The notes beneath the pieces were generated by a model. That model had not been told where the DNA came from, ran no database searches, and saw nothing but the letters and a program-made list of their open reading frames with translations. DNA of 64,000 nucleotides, from NCBI RefSeq assembly GCF_027594865.1, contig NZ_CP089391.1:2076501-2140500 (forward strand), given 5' to 3'. The first letter of the stretch is position 1. Every line of letters begins with the position of its first letter. The position numbers and the translations under genes were made by a program. This stretch comes from Bradyrhizobium xenonodulans. GTDB taxonomy: Bacteria > Pseudomonadota > Alphaproteobacteria > Rhizobiales > Xanthobacteraceae. This document shows positions 50,967 through 58,879 of this stretch, piece by piece.

Positions 50967-51571
50967 TGCCTGCGCGTTTCTCCGGCGGCGTGGCTGAGGC
51001 GAACTTTGGCATGTACTACGCCGAAGCCACCTTCCACAGGCATATGCGTGCATGCTGTGTATGCGCGAAGGTGAGGCGATGCGGCGAGATGCTAGGCAGC
51101 GGTGGCAAAGGCGCTTCGCGAGGGGCAGGCGACGCGCGACGTCGGCGGAAGGCTCGGCACGATCGTGGCGGTTGCGGAGATGCTGCAGGCGGGTGAACTG
51201 CTGCTCCGTTTTTTCTTGGCCTCAAAACAAAAACTCGAAAAACAACCCCATGCACAGTAGAGCGCCCCTTGATTGATAAGGGATTTTCGAGCCGCATTGC
51301 GATGACATTCGCGGCCGCGATCAAGTTGACCCGTCGGGCAAAACACTGGCAGGATGTCATTCTGGCGCGTGGCCAAGACCGGGGTGTGCGCATGTCCGCT
51401 TTTGGAGGCGGGCTGGCATCTGCGGGCAACTCAGGTATTTCACCTTTTGACCACACCGGGCTTTTGCCGAGCGATGAAACGCGCAGCGCAGCACAGATTT
51501 GCATCTCGACAGGCCAATTTGAAGCTGCGAAGGAAGAAGGATTGATCTGTTAAATTAATGGCTGGCGAGCG
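50967..51571. other. 605-base gene-free region with repeat
   Basis: The region separates the transporter and Cache-domain genes. The piece 51222-51362 is the second copy of the dispersed repeat. Weak ORFs on both strands do not resemble proteins; the first part is mostly GC-rich linker. Confidence 0.6.
51222..51362 (-). repeat. Dispersed intergenic repeat, copy 2 (inverted)
   Basis: Reading the minus strand, CCTGCCAGTGTTTTGCCCGA is followed about 70 bases later by CTACTGTGCATGGGGTTGTT and a TTTTTGTTT run, the same block order as at 772-895. Spacer and ends diverge. ORFs translating the pieces (for example the STVHGVVF phrase in both) are spurious. Confidence 0.75.
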
Positions 51572-52015
51572 ATGATCAGGATCATTCTTTCAGGCGTTGC
51601 CTCCGTTTTGTTCGCACAAGCAGCTGCTGCTCAGCAGTACGGTAGCGCAAGTGAAGCGCGTGCGATGCTTGAGAGAGTGGTCGCGGGAATCAAGGCCGAT
51701 CCGGCCGCCACGATCGAACAAATCAACAAAAGCGATCCGAAGTTCAGCGACAGGGACCTGTATCCGACGTGCGCGGGTCCGGACGGCAAGATGGTCGCCA
51801 ATCCAAACCCCGCGCGCCTCGGCATCGTTCAGAAAGACAGTAAAGACGCGTCAGGCAAGCCGTATGGAGAAGAGCTAGCCCGAGCCCAGGAGGGAGTTGT
51901 TTCAGAAGTCAGCTATCTATCGCCACGTCCTGGCGCTGACAAAACACCCGTTTCGAAGATCGCTTTCGTTACGAAAGTCGCGGGATACATTTGCCTCGTC
52001 GGCTACTCGCCGTGA
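51572..52015 (+). CDS. Secreted single Cache-type domain protein
   Basis: A 147-residue protein. The signal peptide MIRIILSGVASVLFAQAAAA is followed by an alpha helix (SASEARAMLERVVAGIKADPAATIEQIN), then DPKFSDRDLYPTCAGPDGKMVANPNPARLG and VSEVSYLSPRP ... VSKIAFVTKVAGYICLVGYSP. This is the layout of a stand-alone single-Cache sensor domain, which occurs as the periplasmic part of many chemoreceptors. No membrane or signalling part follows, so it is probably a soluble ligand-binding protein. Two Cys might pair. Gene start ATG 51572. Confidence 0.75.
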   Translation: MIRIILSGVASVLFAQAAAAQQYGSASEARAMLERVVAGIKADPAATIEQINKSDPKFSDRDLYPTCAGPDGKMVANPNPARLGIVQKDSKDASGKPYGEELARAQEGVVSEVSYLSPRPGADKTPVSKIAFVTKVAGYICLVGYSP

Positions 52016-52337
52016 TTCCCGCCTTGCAGGATACAACCCGCTTTCCGTCACCCGGTGATCCAATGGCCGGAGCGATCCTCGAAAAAGGGCCTGAAATAGC
52101 TCGTAGGATGGGTTGAGCACTTGCGAAACCCATCCTGTTTCACGCTGGATGCTGTCGATGGGTTTCATTGCGCTCAACCCATCCTCGAGCTGATGAAATC
52201 ATAGAATAGGCAATCGCGCCCCGTTTGTTGGATCCGAGCCGGCCGATAGCTCCAGCCGACCTCACGTCGGCTGTCGAAGGGAAACCGGACGCCGGACCGC
52301 GCTTTGCCGCAACCGCCCATCGTGTGACCCCGGTGTC
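52016..52337. other. Intergenic region with palindromic repeat
   Basis: The 322-base gap lies between the Cache-domain gene and the end of the glucosyltransferase gene. It holds a long imperfect palindrome at 52105-52187. No convincing gene or regulatory site was recognised otherwise. Confidence 0.6.
52105..52187. repeat. Imperfect palindromic repeat (GGATGGGTT type)
   Basis: The left arm begins AGGATGGGTTGAGC and continues GCGAAACCCATC; the right arm begins GATGGGTTTCATTGCGCTC and ends AACCCATCCTCG. The arms are inverted copies and each also contains a smaller inverted GATGGGTT / AACCCATC pair. It is likely a dispersed repeat that can end or stabilise transcripts. Confidence 0.85.
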
Positions 52338-54479
52338 CTACTCCTGCCTGCCGCGAGGCATCTCCAGGAGTCTCTGGAGCAGCGTGGGATGGCTGAGAAC
52401 CGCGCGCAATTCAGGCTTGTCGAGCCAGGCTGCAGCATCCTCGAAGCTTTCGCATTCTTCGATCTTGGCCCGTGCCGTCGCAAGAGGGACATGGACAGGG
52501 CCAAACTTGCGCGGGCTTGCAAGCGAGAGCGAGCCCAGATGCTCGCCCAGCAACTCCTGATCCCGGCTGAGCCGGTGCAGAGCTGCAGCCGTCTCGATGG
52601 GCTCCGACGCGACCAGTTCGTTCGCGCGAAGCACCACGGCAGGCGGGCTGTTGGTTTCCGGCGTTGCAAAGACGCCCGGCGCCTGCAGCCGCGAAGACGT
52701 TATCATTCCCAGCGGGATTGCAAGCAGGAGACCCACCACGACGGGCGACATCCAGAGCAGCAGCGGCAAAGAGACGGCATAGGCGCTGAGCGCAAGGACC
52801 AGGCCGCAAAGGGTCGGTCCGGCGAACTTGCGATAGATCTCGCCGCGGGCAAGTTCTCCGTCGCTCCGGCGCTGCACTTGCCAGCCTGCGTCCCGCCCGA
52901 CGAGAATTTCCACGACCGCCTTGCTCTGGAAGATCATCATGCAGGGAGCGATCAATGCCGCGATAAGTGTTTCGCAAACCACACCCAGCAGCGCGCGAAG
53001 GCCGCCGGCGAAACCGATGCGCCCCTCGCGATGGCTGATCACCACGACATAGGCCAGCAGCTTGGGCACGATCAGAAGTCCCATCGTCGCGGCAAAGACC
53101 CAGGCCGCGAGCACCGGGTCCTGTTGCGGCCAGGTGGGAAACAAGCTGTATCCCTTCGGAAAGTATTCGGGCCGGATGAAATGCGCCTGCAATGAGATGA
53201 GCAGCCCGAGCACCAGGAACAGAAGCCACAGCGGCGCGGTGAGATAAGAGCCGATGCCCGTCAGCAGATGCAGCCGCGACACCCAGTACAGCCCGCGCGC
53301 CGGCAGGACCGCGAGGTGCTGCAGGTTGCCCTGGCACCAGCGACGATCTCTCCCTGCAAAGTCCAGCACCGACGGAGGGACCTCTTCGAAGCTGCCCCCG
53401 ATATTCGGGGCCATATAAATCCTCCAGCCCGCGCGGCGCATCAACGCGGCCTCGACAAAATCATGGCTCAGGATGTGGCCGCCGAAAGGCTTGCGACCCC
53501 GCAGCTCGGGCAAGCCAGCCTCCGCAGCGAAGGCCCGCACGCGGATGATGGCGTTGTGGCCCCAGTAATTGCTGTCGCCACCGTGCCACCAGGCATTGCC
53601 GGCCGCGATGATAGGACCGTAAAGACGACCCGAGAACTGCTGCAGCCTGCTGAACAGCGTGCGCGCGTTGACGATGACCGGCTGCGTCTGGATCAGCGCG
53701 GCAGCGGGATCGGATTCCATCGCATGGACAAGGCGGACGATGGTGTCGCCCTCCATCAGGCTGTCTGCGTCGAGAACGATCATGTGATCGTAAGCCGCGC
53801 CGAACCTGCTGACCCAATCGGCGATGTTGCCGGATTTTCGTGCGGTGTTGTCGGAACGATGCCGGTAGTACAGCCGATCCGCACCACAGGCGCGGCGCAG
53901 CTGAACGAAGGTCATCTCCTCACAAATCCAGATATCCGGGTCGGTCGTATCGCTCAGCAAGAACCAGTCGAATTTTTCCCCATAGCCCGTCGCTTCGACC
54001 GATTCATACATCGCGCGCAGCCGTGCCATCACGTGATGCGGGTCCTCGTTATAGGTCGGCATCAGCATGGCAGTGCGCGACGTCACCGCAGGCAATGGGC
54101 CGGTGGTGTCGAGCGGCAGGCCCGCAGGCCTGCGCGTCAGCAGCGCGTAAAACCCGGCAAGCGCGGACATGAAGGAGAACGCGACCCAGGCGAGCAGCAC
54201 GAGGAAGAGACCGAGCAGCACCGCTTCGAGAAAGGTCACGCCACCAACTTCGACCACGTCGTACATGCCGTAGCCGCCGGCAGCCGTCAGCAAGGCCGTA
54301 CCGAGGAAGATGAAGAGGCGGCGGACGATCAGGCCGGCCCCGGGACGAACCGGATCCCGGCCGGATTCTGCCGCGTGGTCCAACTGGCACGGCAGCATCG
54401 GGAGCGGACTTTCCGGGGGCAGGAACGGGCGGCCGATGGCGCTCCGCGGCAGCGCGGGGGACTGCTTCACGGCGTCCAT
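52338..54479 (-). CDS. opgH: Glucans biosynthesis glucosyltransferase H (OpgH/MdoH)
   Basis: Inner-membrane glucosyltransferase making the linear backbone of osmoregulated periplasmic glucans from UDP-glucose. The 713-residue chain has two N-terminal helices, a GT2-type catalytic part (MLMPTYNEDPHHV, LLSDTTDPDIWI, IVLDADSLMEGDT, RDRRWCQGNLQHL with the QxxRW-like signature), then four or five helices and a long cytoplasmic tail. The ATG at 54479 overlaps the end of the opgG gene by 13 bases; the ORF to 54584 begins inside opgG. Codes for the classic opgGH pair. The protein is shorter than E. coli OpgH, mainly in the N-terminal tail. Confidence 0.95.
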   Translation of the reverse strand: MDAVKQSPALPRSAIGRPFLPPESPLPMLPCQLDHAAESGRDPVRPGAGLIVRRLFIFLGTALLTAAGGYGMYDVVEVGGVTFLEAVLLGLFLVLLAWVAFSFMSALAGFYALLTRRPAGLPLDTTGPLPAVTSRTAMLMPTYNEDPHHVMARLRAMYESVEATGYGEKFDWFLLSDTTDPDIWICEEMTFVQLRRACGADRLYYRHRSDNTARKSGNIADWVSRFGAAYDHMIVLDADSLMEGDTIVRLVHAMESDPAAALIQTQPVIVNARTLFSRLQQFSGRLYGPIIAAGNAWWHGGDSNYWGHNAIIRVRAFAAEAGLPELRGRKPFGGHILSHDFVEAALMRRAGWRIYMAPNIGGSFEEVPPSVLDFAGRDRRWCQGNLQHLAVLPARGLYWVSRLHLLTGIGSYLTAPLWLLFLVLGLLISLQAHFIRPEYFPKGYSLFPTWPQQDPVLAAWVFAATMGLLIVPKLLAYVVVISHREGRIGFAGGLRALLGVVCETLIAALIAPCMMIFQSKAVVEILVGRDAGWQVQRRSDGELARGEIYRKFAGPTLCGLVLALSAYAVSLPLLLWMSPVVVGLLLAIPLGMITSSRLQAPGVFATPETNSPPAVVLRANELVASEPIETAAALHRLSRDQELLGEHLGSLSLASPRKFGPVHVPLATARAKIEECESFEDAAAWLDKPELRAVLSHPTLLQRLLEMPRGRQE

Positions 54480-55978
54480 CGATAGATCCACACTTCGGAG
54501 ACCGGCGCTTCGCCCTGCGCCAGGAAAGCGCGCAGTTCGATCGCCGTCTGCCCCTTGACCGCACATTGAAAGCTCAGGCGCCATCCGCCTGTTATCGGAT
54601 TGGGTTGCGTGACGATGTTGCTGATCTCCGCCTTTTCAGCGGTCACCACGCCTTTAATGGTCTTGGGATCGACGCCTTTGAGCTGGTCGCCGATCAATTC
54701 CAGGACGAACAGCTTACTGTCATCGCCCCGGCTGCCGATCCCGGTTCGCGTGAACCGCGCCAGCGCTTCGGGTTTCGGCGCGTCGGGCCCCCAGTGGAGC
54801 CGGTAGGTGAAGATGTGCTCGCTCTTGGCCGCCAGCGGCTGCTTGGGTTGCCAGAGCGCGGCGATGTTGTCGTGAACTTCCTCCTTGGTCGGAATTTCGA
54901 ATAACTTCACCGCCCCATCGCCCCAATCGCCGATCGGTTCGAACCAGAGGCTTGGGCGCTTTTCGAAGGTGGATTCGAGATCCTGATAGGCGGCGAAATT
55001 CCGTTCCCGCTGCATCAGGCCGAAGCCGCTTGGATTGCGATCGGCAAAAGTGCTGACCTGCAGATCCCTGGGGTTGTTGAGCGGGCGCCAGAGTTGCTCA
55101 CCTCTGCCGTTGAAGATCGCAAGTCCGTCCGAGTCGTGGACCGCCGGGCGGAAATCGTCAAAATCCTTGCGGTCGTTTGGCCCGAAGAAGAACATGCTGG
55201 TCATCGGCGCGAGTCCGGCATGCTCGACATCGACCCGCGGATAGAGGGCCATCTCGACGTCAAAAACCGTGGTCTGGCCAGGGCGTATGGTGAACCGGTA
55301 GCTTGCCGCCGCGCTCTTGCTGTCCAGCAGCGCATGCACCACGAGAGAGGAGGCATTGGGCGCCGGCTTTTCCAGCCAGAACGCCTTGAACACCGGAAAC
55401 TCTTCGCCCTTGCTTTCGCCGGTATCGATCGCGAGCCCGCGTGCGGACAGACCGTATGTCTGCCCCTTCGCGACGGCCCGGAAGTAGCTTGCGCCCAGGA
55501 ATACGCAAACCTCGTCGTAGTAATCCGGCTTGTTGATGGGAGCGTGGATGCGGAATCCGGCGAACCCGATATCGACATCCGGCCATTGTCCGAGCCCCTC
55601 GCCGAACGAAAAGTCATCGCGCCGATAGGAGACCGGCATGACGTTTTTGTTTGCCACCTGAAAGATCTCGACCCTGTTCTTGTAGAAGAACCCGCGGTGG
55701 AAAAACTGTACCTCGTACGGCAGCTTCTCATCACGCCACAGCGCCTTCTCGGGCGCGAAACGAATGGATCGGTATTGGTCATAGTCGAGATTCTTCAGCG
55801 CATCCGGCAGCTTCTCGTCGGCAGGCGCGAACGGCTTGGCGGCAAGCGCGCGGGCAAGCTCGCGGACGTAGGATGGACTGAAGGACGGGGCGGAGCCCGT
55901 CTCGGCCGCCGTTGCACGCGGCAGTATAGCGACAGCTGAAACAGCAGCCGACGCGTGAAGAAGTTGACGGCGGTTCAC
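54467..55978 (-). CDS. opgG: Glucans biosynthesis protein G/D (OpgG/OpgD)
   Basis: Periplasmic beta-sandwich protein that works with OpgH to build periplasmic glucans, 503 residues. The N-terminus MNRRQLLHASAAVSAVAILPRATA resembles a Tat leader (as in OpgD). The mature part has PYEVQFFHRGFFYKNRVEIFQV, RRDDFSFGEGLGQWPDVDIGFAGFRI, FFFGPNDRKDFDDFRPAVHDSDGL and WLEKPAPNASSLVVHALLDSKSAAASY, diagnostic of the MdoG family. It precedes opgH with a 13-base overlap, ensuring coupled translation. Whether it is called G or D is a matter of signal type; E. coli OpgG uses a Sec leader. Confidence 0.95.
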   Translation of the reverse strand: MNRRQLLHASAAVSAVAILPRATAAETGSAPSFSPSYVRELARALAAKPFAPADEKLPDALKNLDYDQYRSIRFAPEKALWRDEKLPYEVQFFHRGFFYKNRVEIFQVANKNVMPVSYRRDDFSFGEGLGQWPDVDIGFAGFRIHAPINKPDYYDEVCVFLGASYFRAVAKGQTYGLSARGLAIDTGESKGEEFPVFKAFWLEKPAPNASSLVVHALLDSKSAAASYRFTIRPGQTTVFDVEMALYPRVDVEHAGLAPMTSMFFFGPNDRKDFDDFRPAVHDSDGLAIFNGRGEQLWRPLNNPRDLQVSTFADRNPSGFGLMQRERNFAAYQDLESTFEKRPSLWFEPIGDWGDGAVKLFEIPTKEEVHDNIAALWQPKQPLAAKSEHIFTYRLHWGPDAPKPEALARFTRTGIGSRGDDSKLFVLELIGDQLKGVDPKTIKGVVTAEKAEISNIVTQPNPITGGWRLSFQCAVKGQTAIELRAFLAQGEAPVSEVWIYRWTP

Positions 55979-56326
55979 GCTTGCGTCTCCCCGGTTCGAG
56001 CCAGGAGAGGAAACGACCTATGTTCCCCAGAGTTCCGTTTGCGCAAAGCGGGTGCGAGGCTCGTCATTTCAGCCCAATGTTTGGGCGAACTCAGGGATAC
56101 GTTCTTGAGTCTGGACGCAGTGGCGGCCTTATCCGCGGCTCCGCGATGTCGAAAAAATGGTCTCAAGCCGAACAACGCTGAAGCTGCCTTGATGCCGGCT
56201 GTCGCGGGCAACCGGACGCGGGGGTGCGCTTGCCTCGACCGCCGCTCGTGACCCATTGCGGAAGTTCAACATCAACCGCGAGCAATCGGCCTAGGTGTTC
56301 TCCATTGTATGGCCTAGACTCGCCGC
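55979..56326. other. Intergenic region upstream of the opgGH operon
   Basis: This 348-base stretch separates divergent genes. It contains a weak, degenerate copy of the repeat found at 57045 and 58726 (fragments AAGCCGAACAA ... GACCCATTGCGGA near 56166-56265). ORFs on both strands appear spurious. Promoters for opgG and for the reductase-like gene should be here, but none is clear. Confidence 0.5.
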
Positions 56327-56884
56327 ATGGGACTATTGACCTTCAGCATCAACGTTACCCTGGATGGCTGCGTCGACCACCAGGAGGGTATTGCCGACGA
56401 CGAGACGCACACCTTCTTCACCCGCCTTATGGACGAGGCCGGGGCGATGCTGTGGGGTCGCGTCACCTACGAGATGATGGAGAGCTACTGGCCGGCAGTC
56501 GCCCGTGGCGACGAAGAGGCGGCGCCGGCGATGCGCGAGTGGGCGATCAAGCTGGAGGCCAAGCCGAAGTACGTAGTGTCGTTGACGCGAAAGGCTTTCC
56601 CGTGGACCAACAGCCACCACATCGCCGGCGACCTCCGCAGGGGCGTGCAGGGGCTCAAGGACGCGACCCCGGCCGGCGTGCTCCTCGGTAGCGGCAAGCT
56701 CGCGACCGAGCTGGACCGGCTGGATCTAATCGACGAGTACAAGCTCCTCGTCCACCCGAGGATCGCCGGCCACGGTCCGACCCTCTACCAGAGCGGGCTG
56801 CCCAGCACACGATGGCTCGAACTGATCTCGGCCAAGCCGCTCCGCAGCGGCGCGGTCGCCATGCATTACCGGCGCGCGCGCTGA
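56327..56884 (+). CDS. Dihydrofolate reductase-family (RibD C-terminal-like) protein
   Basis: A 185-residue protein of the RibD_C / DHFR-like family. It starts MGLLTFSINVTLDGCVDHQEG, with the typical TLDG loop, then GAMLWGRVTYEMMESYWP and a late LLGSGKLATELDRLDLIDEYKLLVHPRIAGHGPTLYQSG. The cofactor-binding glycines in LLGSGKLA are intact, so NADPH binding is likely. These proteins occur singly in many soil bacteria and seldom act in folate metabolism; some reduce nitro or pyrimidine compounds. Start ATG 56327. It is isolated in a repeat-rich stretch. Confidence 0.9.
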   Translation: MGLLTFSINVTLDGCVDHQEGIADDETHTFFTRLMDEAGAMLWGRVTYEMMESYWPAVARGDEEAAPAMREWAIKLEAKPKYVVSLTRKAFPWTNSHHIAGDLRRGVQGLKDATPAGVLLGSGKLATELDRLDLIDEYKLLVHPRIAGHGPTLYQSGLPSTRWLELISAKPLRSGAVAMHYRRAR

Positions 56885-57217
56885 CTCATAGCAGCTTCTT
56901 CTCGCCCAGCTCGCGGGCCTGCGCGTCCTAGGAAGCCTTCTCGCCGCGCAACACGGCATACCCCCTGCGGCTGCCATGGGAGCTCGGTTGATTAGGCCGG
57001 AGACTGGCAATGGCGGCTTTCCACCCCAAGCCCAACAAACGAACGAGTCGCCGCCGCGTCGGCTGTCCGAGGGAGAACGGACCTCGCACGATAGACGTGC
57101 TGACCGCAGCTTTTGACCCAAAGCGGATCTAAACGAACGAATGTATTCGAATTTACTCGTTAAGCTCCATGAAACGAAGCCAATCTACTGGTCGAGCGGG
57201 ACATCTCGGAAATCAAC
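56885..57217. other. Intergenic region with repeat copy
   Basis: The 333-base stretch after the reductase-like gene holds a direct repeat copy at 57045-57128. Nothing else gene-like was seen. Base composition becomes less GC-rich towards the right end. Confidence 0.55.
57045..57128 (+). repeat. Direct repeat, copy 1
   Basis: CGTCGGCTGTCCGAGGGAGA and, further on, GCTGACCGCAGCTTTTGACC are identical to 58726-58807, in the same orientation and spacing. The upstream 30 bases are related too. The two copies bracket a 1.6-kb segment with small hypothetical genes. A more diverged copy appears near 60425-60535. Confidence 0.85.
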
Positions 57218-57487
57218 ATGAAATCCCTCGAATTGAAATTCCGCATACGCGACAGGGCTTCTGATCGAGCCTTAGACATTCACAAAGTTAGAAATTTCGC
57301 TGAGGACCTGAGCCTGCATTTGAAGGACCTTGGCAGGCTGCCGATGGACGAGGCTGATCGGGCTACCGATACGATCGTAGTGCATGACATTCACTCCCGA
57401 CAACTCCGTCGCTGCCGAGTTCACGTAGATAGATTTCTGGAAAAACACTTCCTCTCGGACGATTGTGACATCATTGAGCATCATTGA
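57218..57487 (+). CDS. Hypothetical protein (89 aa)
   Basis: A short ORF with charged composition, starting MKSLELKFRIRDRAS and ending in a His pair inside a 10-bp tandem repeat. No ribosome site is obvious (CGGAAATCA before the ATG), and the region is less GC-rich than the surroundings. There is no recognisable domain. It could be a real small gene brought in by transfer, or a chance ORF. Confidence 0.4.
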   Translation: MKSLELKFRIRDRASDRALDIHKVRNFAEDLSLHLKDLGRLPMDEADRATDTIVVHDIHSRQLRRCRVHVDRFLEKHFLSDDCDIIEHH

Positions 57488-57497
57488 GCATCATTGA
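57471..57497. repeat. Tandem repeat of a 10-base unit
   Basis: TCATTGAGCA is repeated twice exactly and then once more in part (TCATTGAACC). It covers the stop codon of the small ORF at 57218-57487. Such short tandem arrays can vary in copy number by slippage, which here would move the stop codon of that ORF. Confidence 0.8.
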
Positions 57498-57796
57498 ACC
57501 GGAGATCTGCTTTTCCGGTTCTGGCCCATAAGCGACTTGCCGTGCCGTCCGCCGCTTCGTCAGCTCGTGACCCTGGCTGTGTAAAAACGCGAGGAGACGA
57601 AAGACGGCTAGAATCATGTTCTTCAATTCGTCGTCTAACTTGAAATCGCTCGCGAGCATGAGCGTTAGATCGGCCTCGGACGAATAACTTGTTCTATCGC
57701 TCTCAACCGTCTTGCCGTTTTCACACAGCCAAGACCCGAAGGCGACATCGCGCTTTACCTGAGGCGGGTCTTCCTGGAGCGTTCTGAGCCGCGGGA
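57498..57796. other. Gene-free stretch of about 300 bases, repeat remnant
   Basis: A minus-strand ORF here (57471-57812) translates to a peptide with the phrase VAFGSWLCENG, which I recall as typical of decayed intergenic repeats in alphaproteobacteria rather than of a gene. No other coding signal was seen; the ORF overlaps the stop of the next gene by 16 bases. Confidence 0.45.
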
Positions 57797-58573
57797 CTAG
57801 CGTGGCGCCCACTTGTTAAGGATCCACTTGCCGTTGACCAATGTTACTTCGGCGGGGTGGGTCAACATCGCCCGACTGCCATCCTCATGAAGCGTCACAT
57901 TCAGCAAGAGGCGTTCATCGCTATCCCAGCGGACAAACTCCCAATTTTCATATTCTGTCGGCCTATAGTGTATGCTCGGTCCATTCACATTCATATCCGC
58001 CGGGAGAATGTCGAAGCCATTGTTGGCGTCGCTCGGGCCGTCAATTGCCTTGACTGAGGCCAACCATCGCTTGCTAGGTGAATAGCCCGGAGGGGCGACA
58101 ATCCTCTGCTTACGACCATCTCGTTGACTGACTAAAAACCAAGCGTCGCTTTCATAACCCTGATCGTGGACCAAGAACAATCTGCCCTTCGGGAAGTAGT
58201 CATACAGAGAATAGATTTCGCACGTATCAGGATTTCGCTCGCAATTGCTCTTATCTTTGAACAATCTGACCTTGCCATTATCGAGCTTGAGTTGAAGACT
58301 TGCACTGCCTCGAACGACGGCTCCGGCGGCTTGATTGATACAAGCGCGTTCGCTTTCTGGTGAAAATGGATCGCCGTCGATCCGTGTTACCTTCAATTTG
58401 TCATCCAAGATCACGTCGGGATGCTTGCACACTCCATCGCGCGGTTCCGGTGAGAAGCATGTGTAACCTTCAGGGCAAGGAGTGCCAGGTCGAAATTCTG
58501 CGGATGCTTCAGACATGCCCCACAGCAGGGCCACAGCTGAAAGAAGCGTAGATATGGAAGAGACCGAACCCAT
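57797..58573 (-). CDS. Secreted hypothetical protein (258 aa)
   Basis: The protein has a signal peptide (about residues 1-26, ending SEASA) and then a mature domain with several Cys (GTPCPEGYTCFSPEPRDGVCKHP, CERNPDTCEIY). The middle shows KLDNGKVRLFKDKSNC and YFPKGRLFLVHDQGYESDAWFLVSQRDG, which look like beta strands of a repeat or propeller fold. No family is recognised. The ATG at 58573 with AGGTGG upstream is preferred to the ORF start at 58603. Codon use is less GC-rich than the neighbours, and the gene lies between two direct repeats, which suggests recent acquisition. Confidence 0.65.
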   Translation of the reverse strand: MGSVSSISTLLSAVALLWGMSEASAEFRPGTPCPEGYTCFSPEPRDGVCKHPDVILDDKLKVTRIDGDPFSPESERACINQAAGAVVRGSASLQLKLDNGKVRLFKDKSNCERNPDTCEIYSLYDYFPKGRLFLVHDQGYESDAWFLVSQRDGRKQRIVAPPGYSPSKRWLASVKAIDGPSDANNGFDILPADMNVNGPSIHYRPTEYENWEFVRWDSDERLLLNVTLHEDGSRAMLTHPAEVTLVNGKWILNKWAPR

Positions 58574-58879
58574 TCGCCACCTACTTCGTGGGGAGCGCGG
58601 CACCTTACACGGGCCGAAATCAACTTGCCCAGGCGTCTCGCCGGCTTCGTTAATGGACGGTGCGTGTCGTCGCTGGCCTTACGCCCCGCCAATGTCGCCT
58701 TGTGGCCCTGAGCCGAACAACGGGCGAGCTGTCGCCACGTCGGCTGTCCGAGGGAGACCAGACCTCACACGATGGGGGCTGACCGCAGCTTTTGACCCGA
58801 AGCGGATATCCGGGCGCCCAATTTGCTGTTACGCACAACGCAGTCACAGCGCCCGCGAAGATGCAAAGGAGATGCCCCC
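58574..58879. other. Intergenic region with direct-repeat copy 2
   Basis: A 306-base stretch between divergent genes containing the second direct repeat (58726-58807). Promoters of the secreted hypothetical and DUF1254 genes must lie here; none is clear. Confidence 0.55.
58726..58807 (+). repeat. Direct repeat, copy 2
   Basis: Same orientation as 57045-57128 and about 1.68 kb away. Two blocks of 20 or more bases match exactly and the remainder matches with a few changes. Either a dispersed repeat or the flanks of an inserted segment. Confidence 0.85.

Noticed and set aside
51016..51504. A 162-residue ORF across the dispersed repeat
   Set aside because: Its conserved phrases are shared with the other repeat copy in non-coding context and no domain is visible.
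55975..56256. A 93-residue minus-strand ORF upstream of opgG
   Set aside because: No ribosome site, low-complexity basic composition, and placed in a repeat-bearing intergenic region.
57471..57812. A 113-residue ORF with VAFGSWLCENG, read as a possible gene
   Set aside because: The phrase looks like a decayed intergenic repeat; the ORF overlaps the neighbouring gene stop and a tandem repeat, and has no ribosome site.
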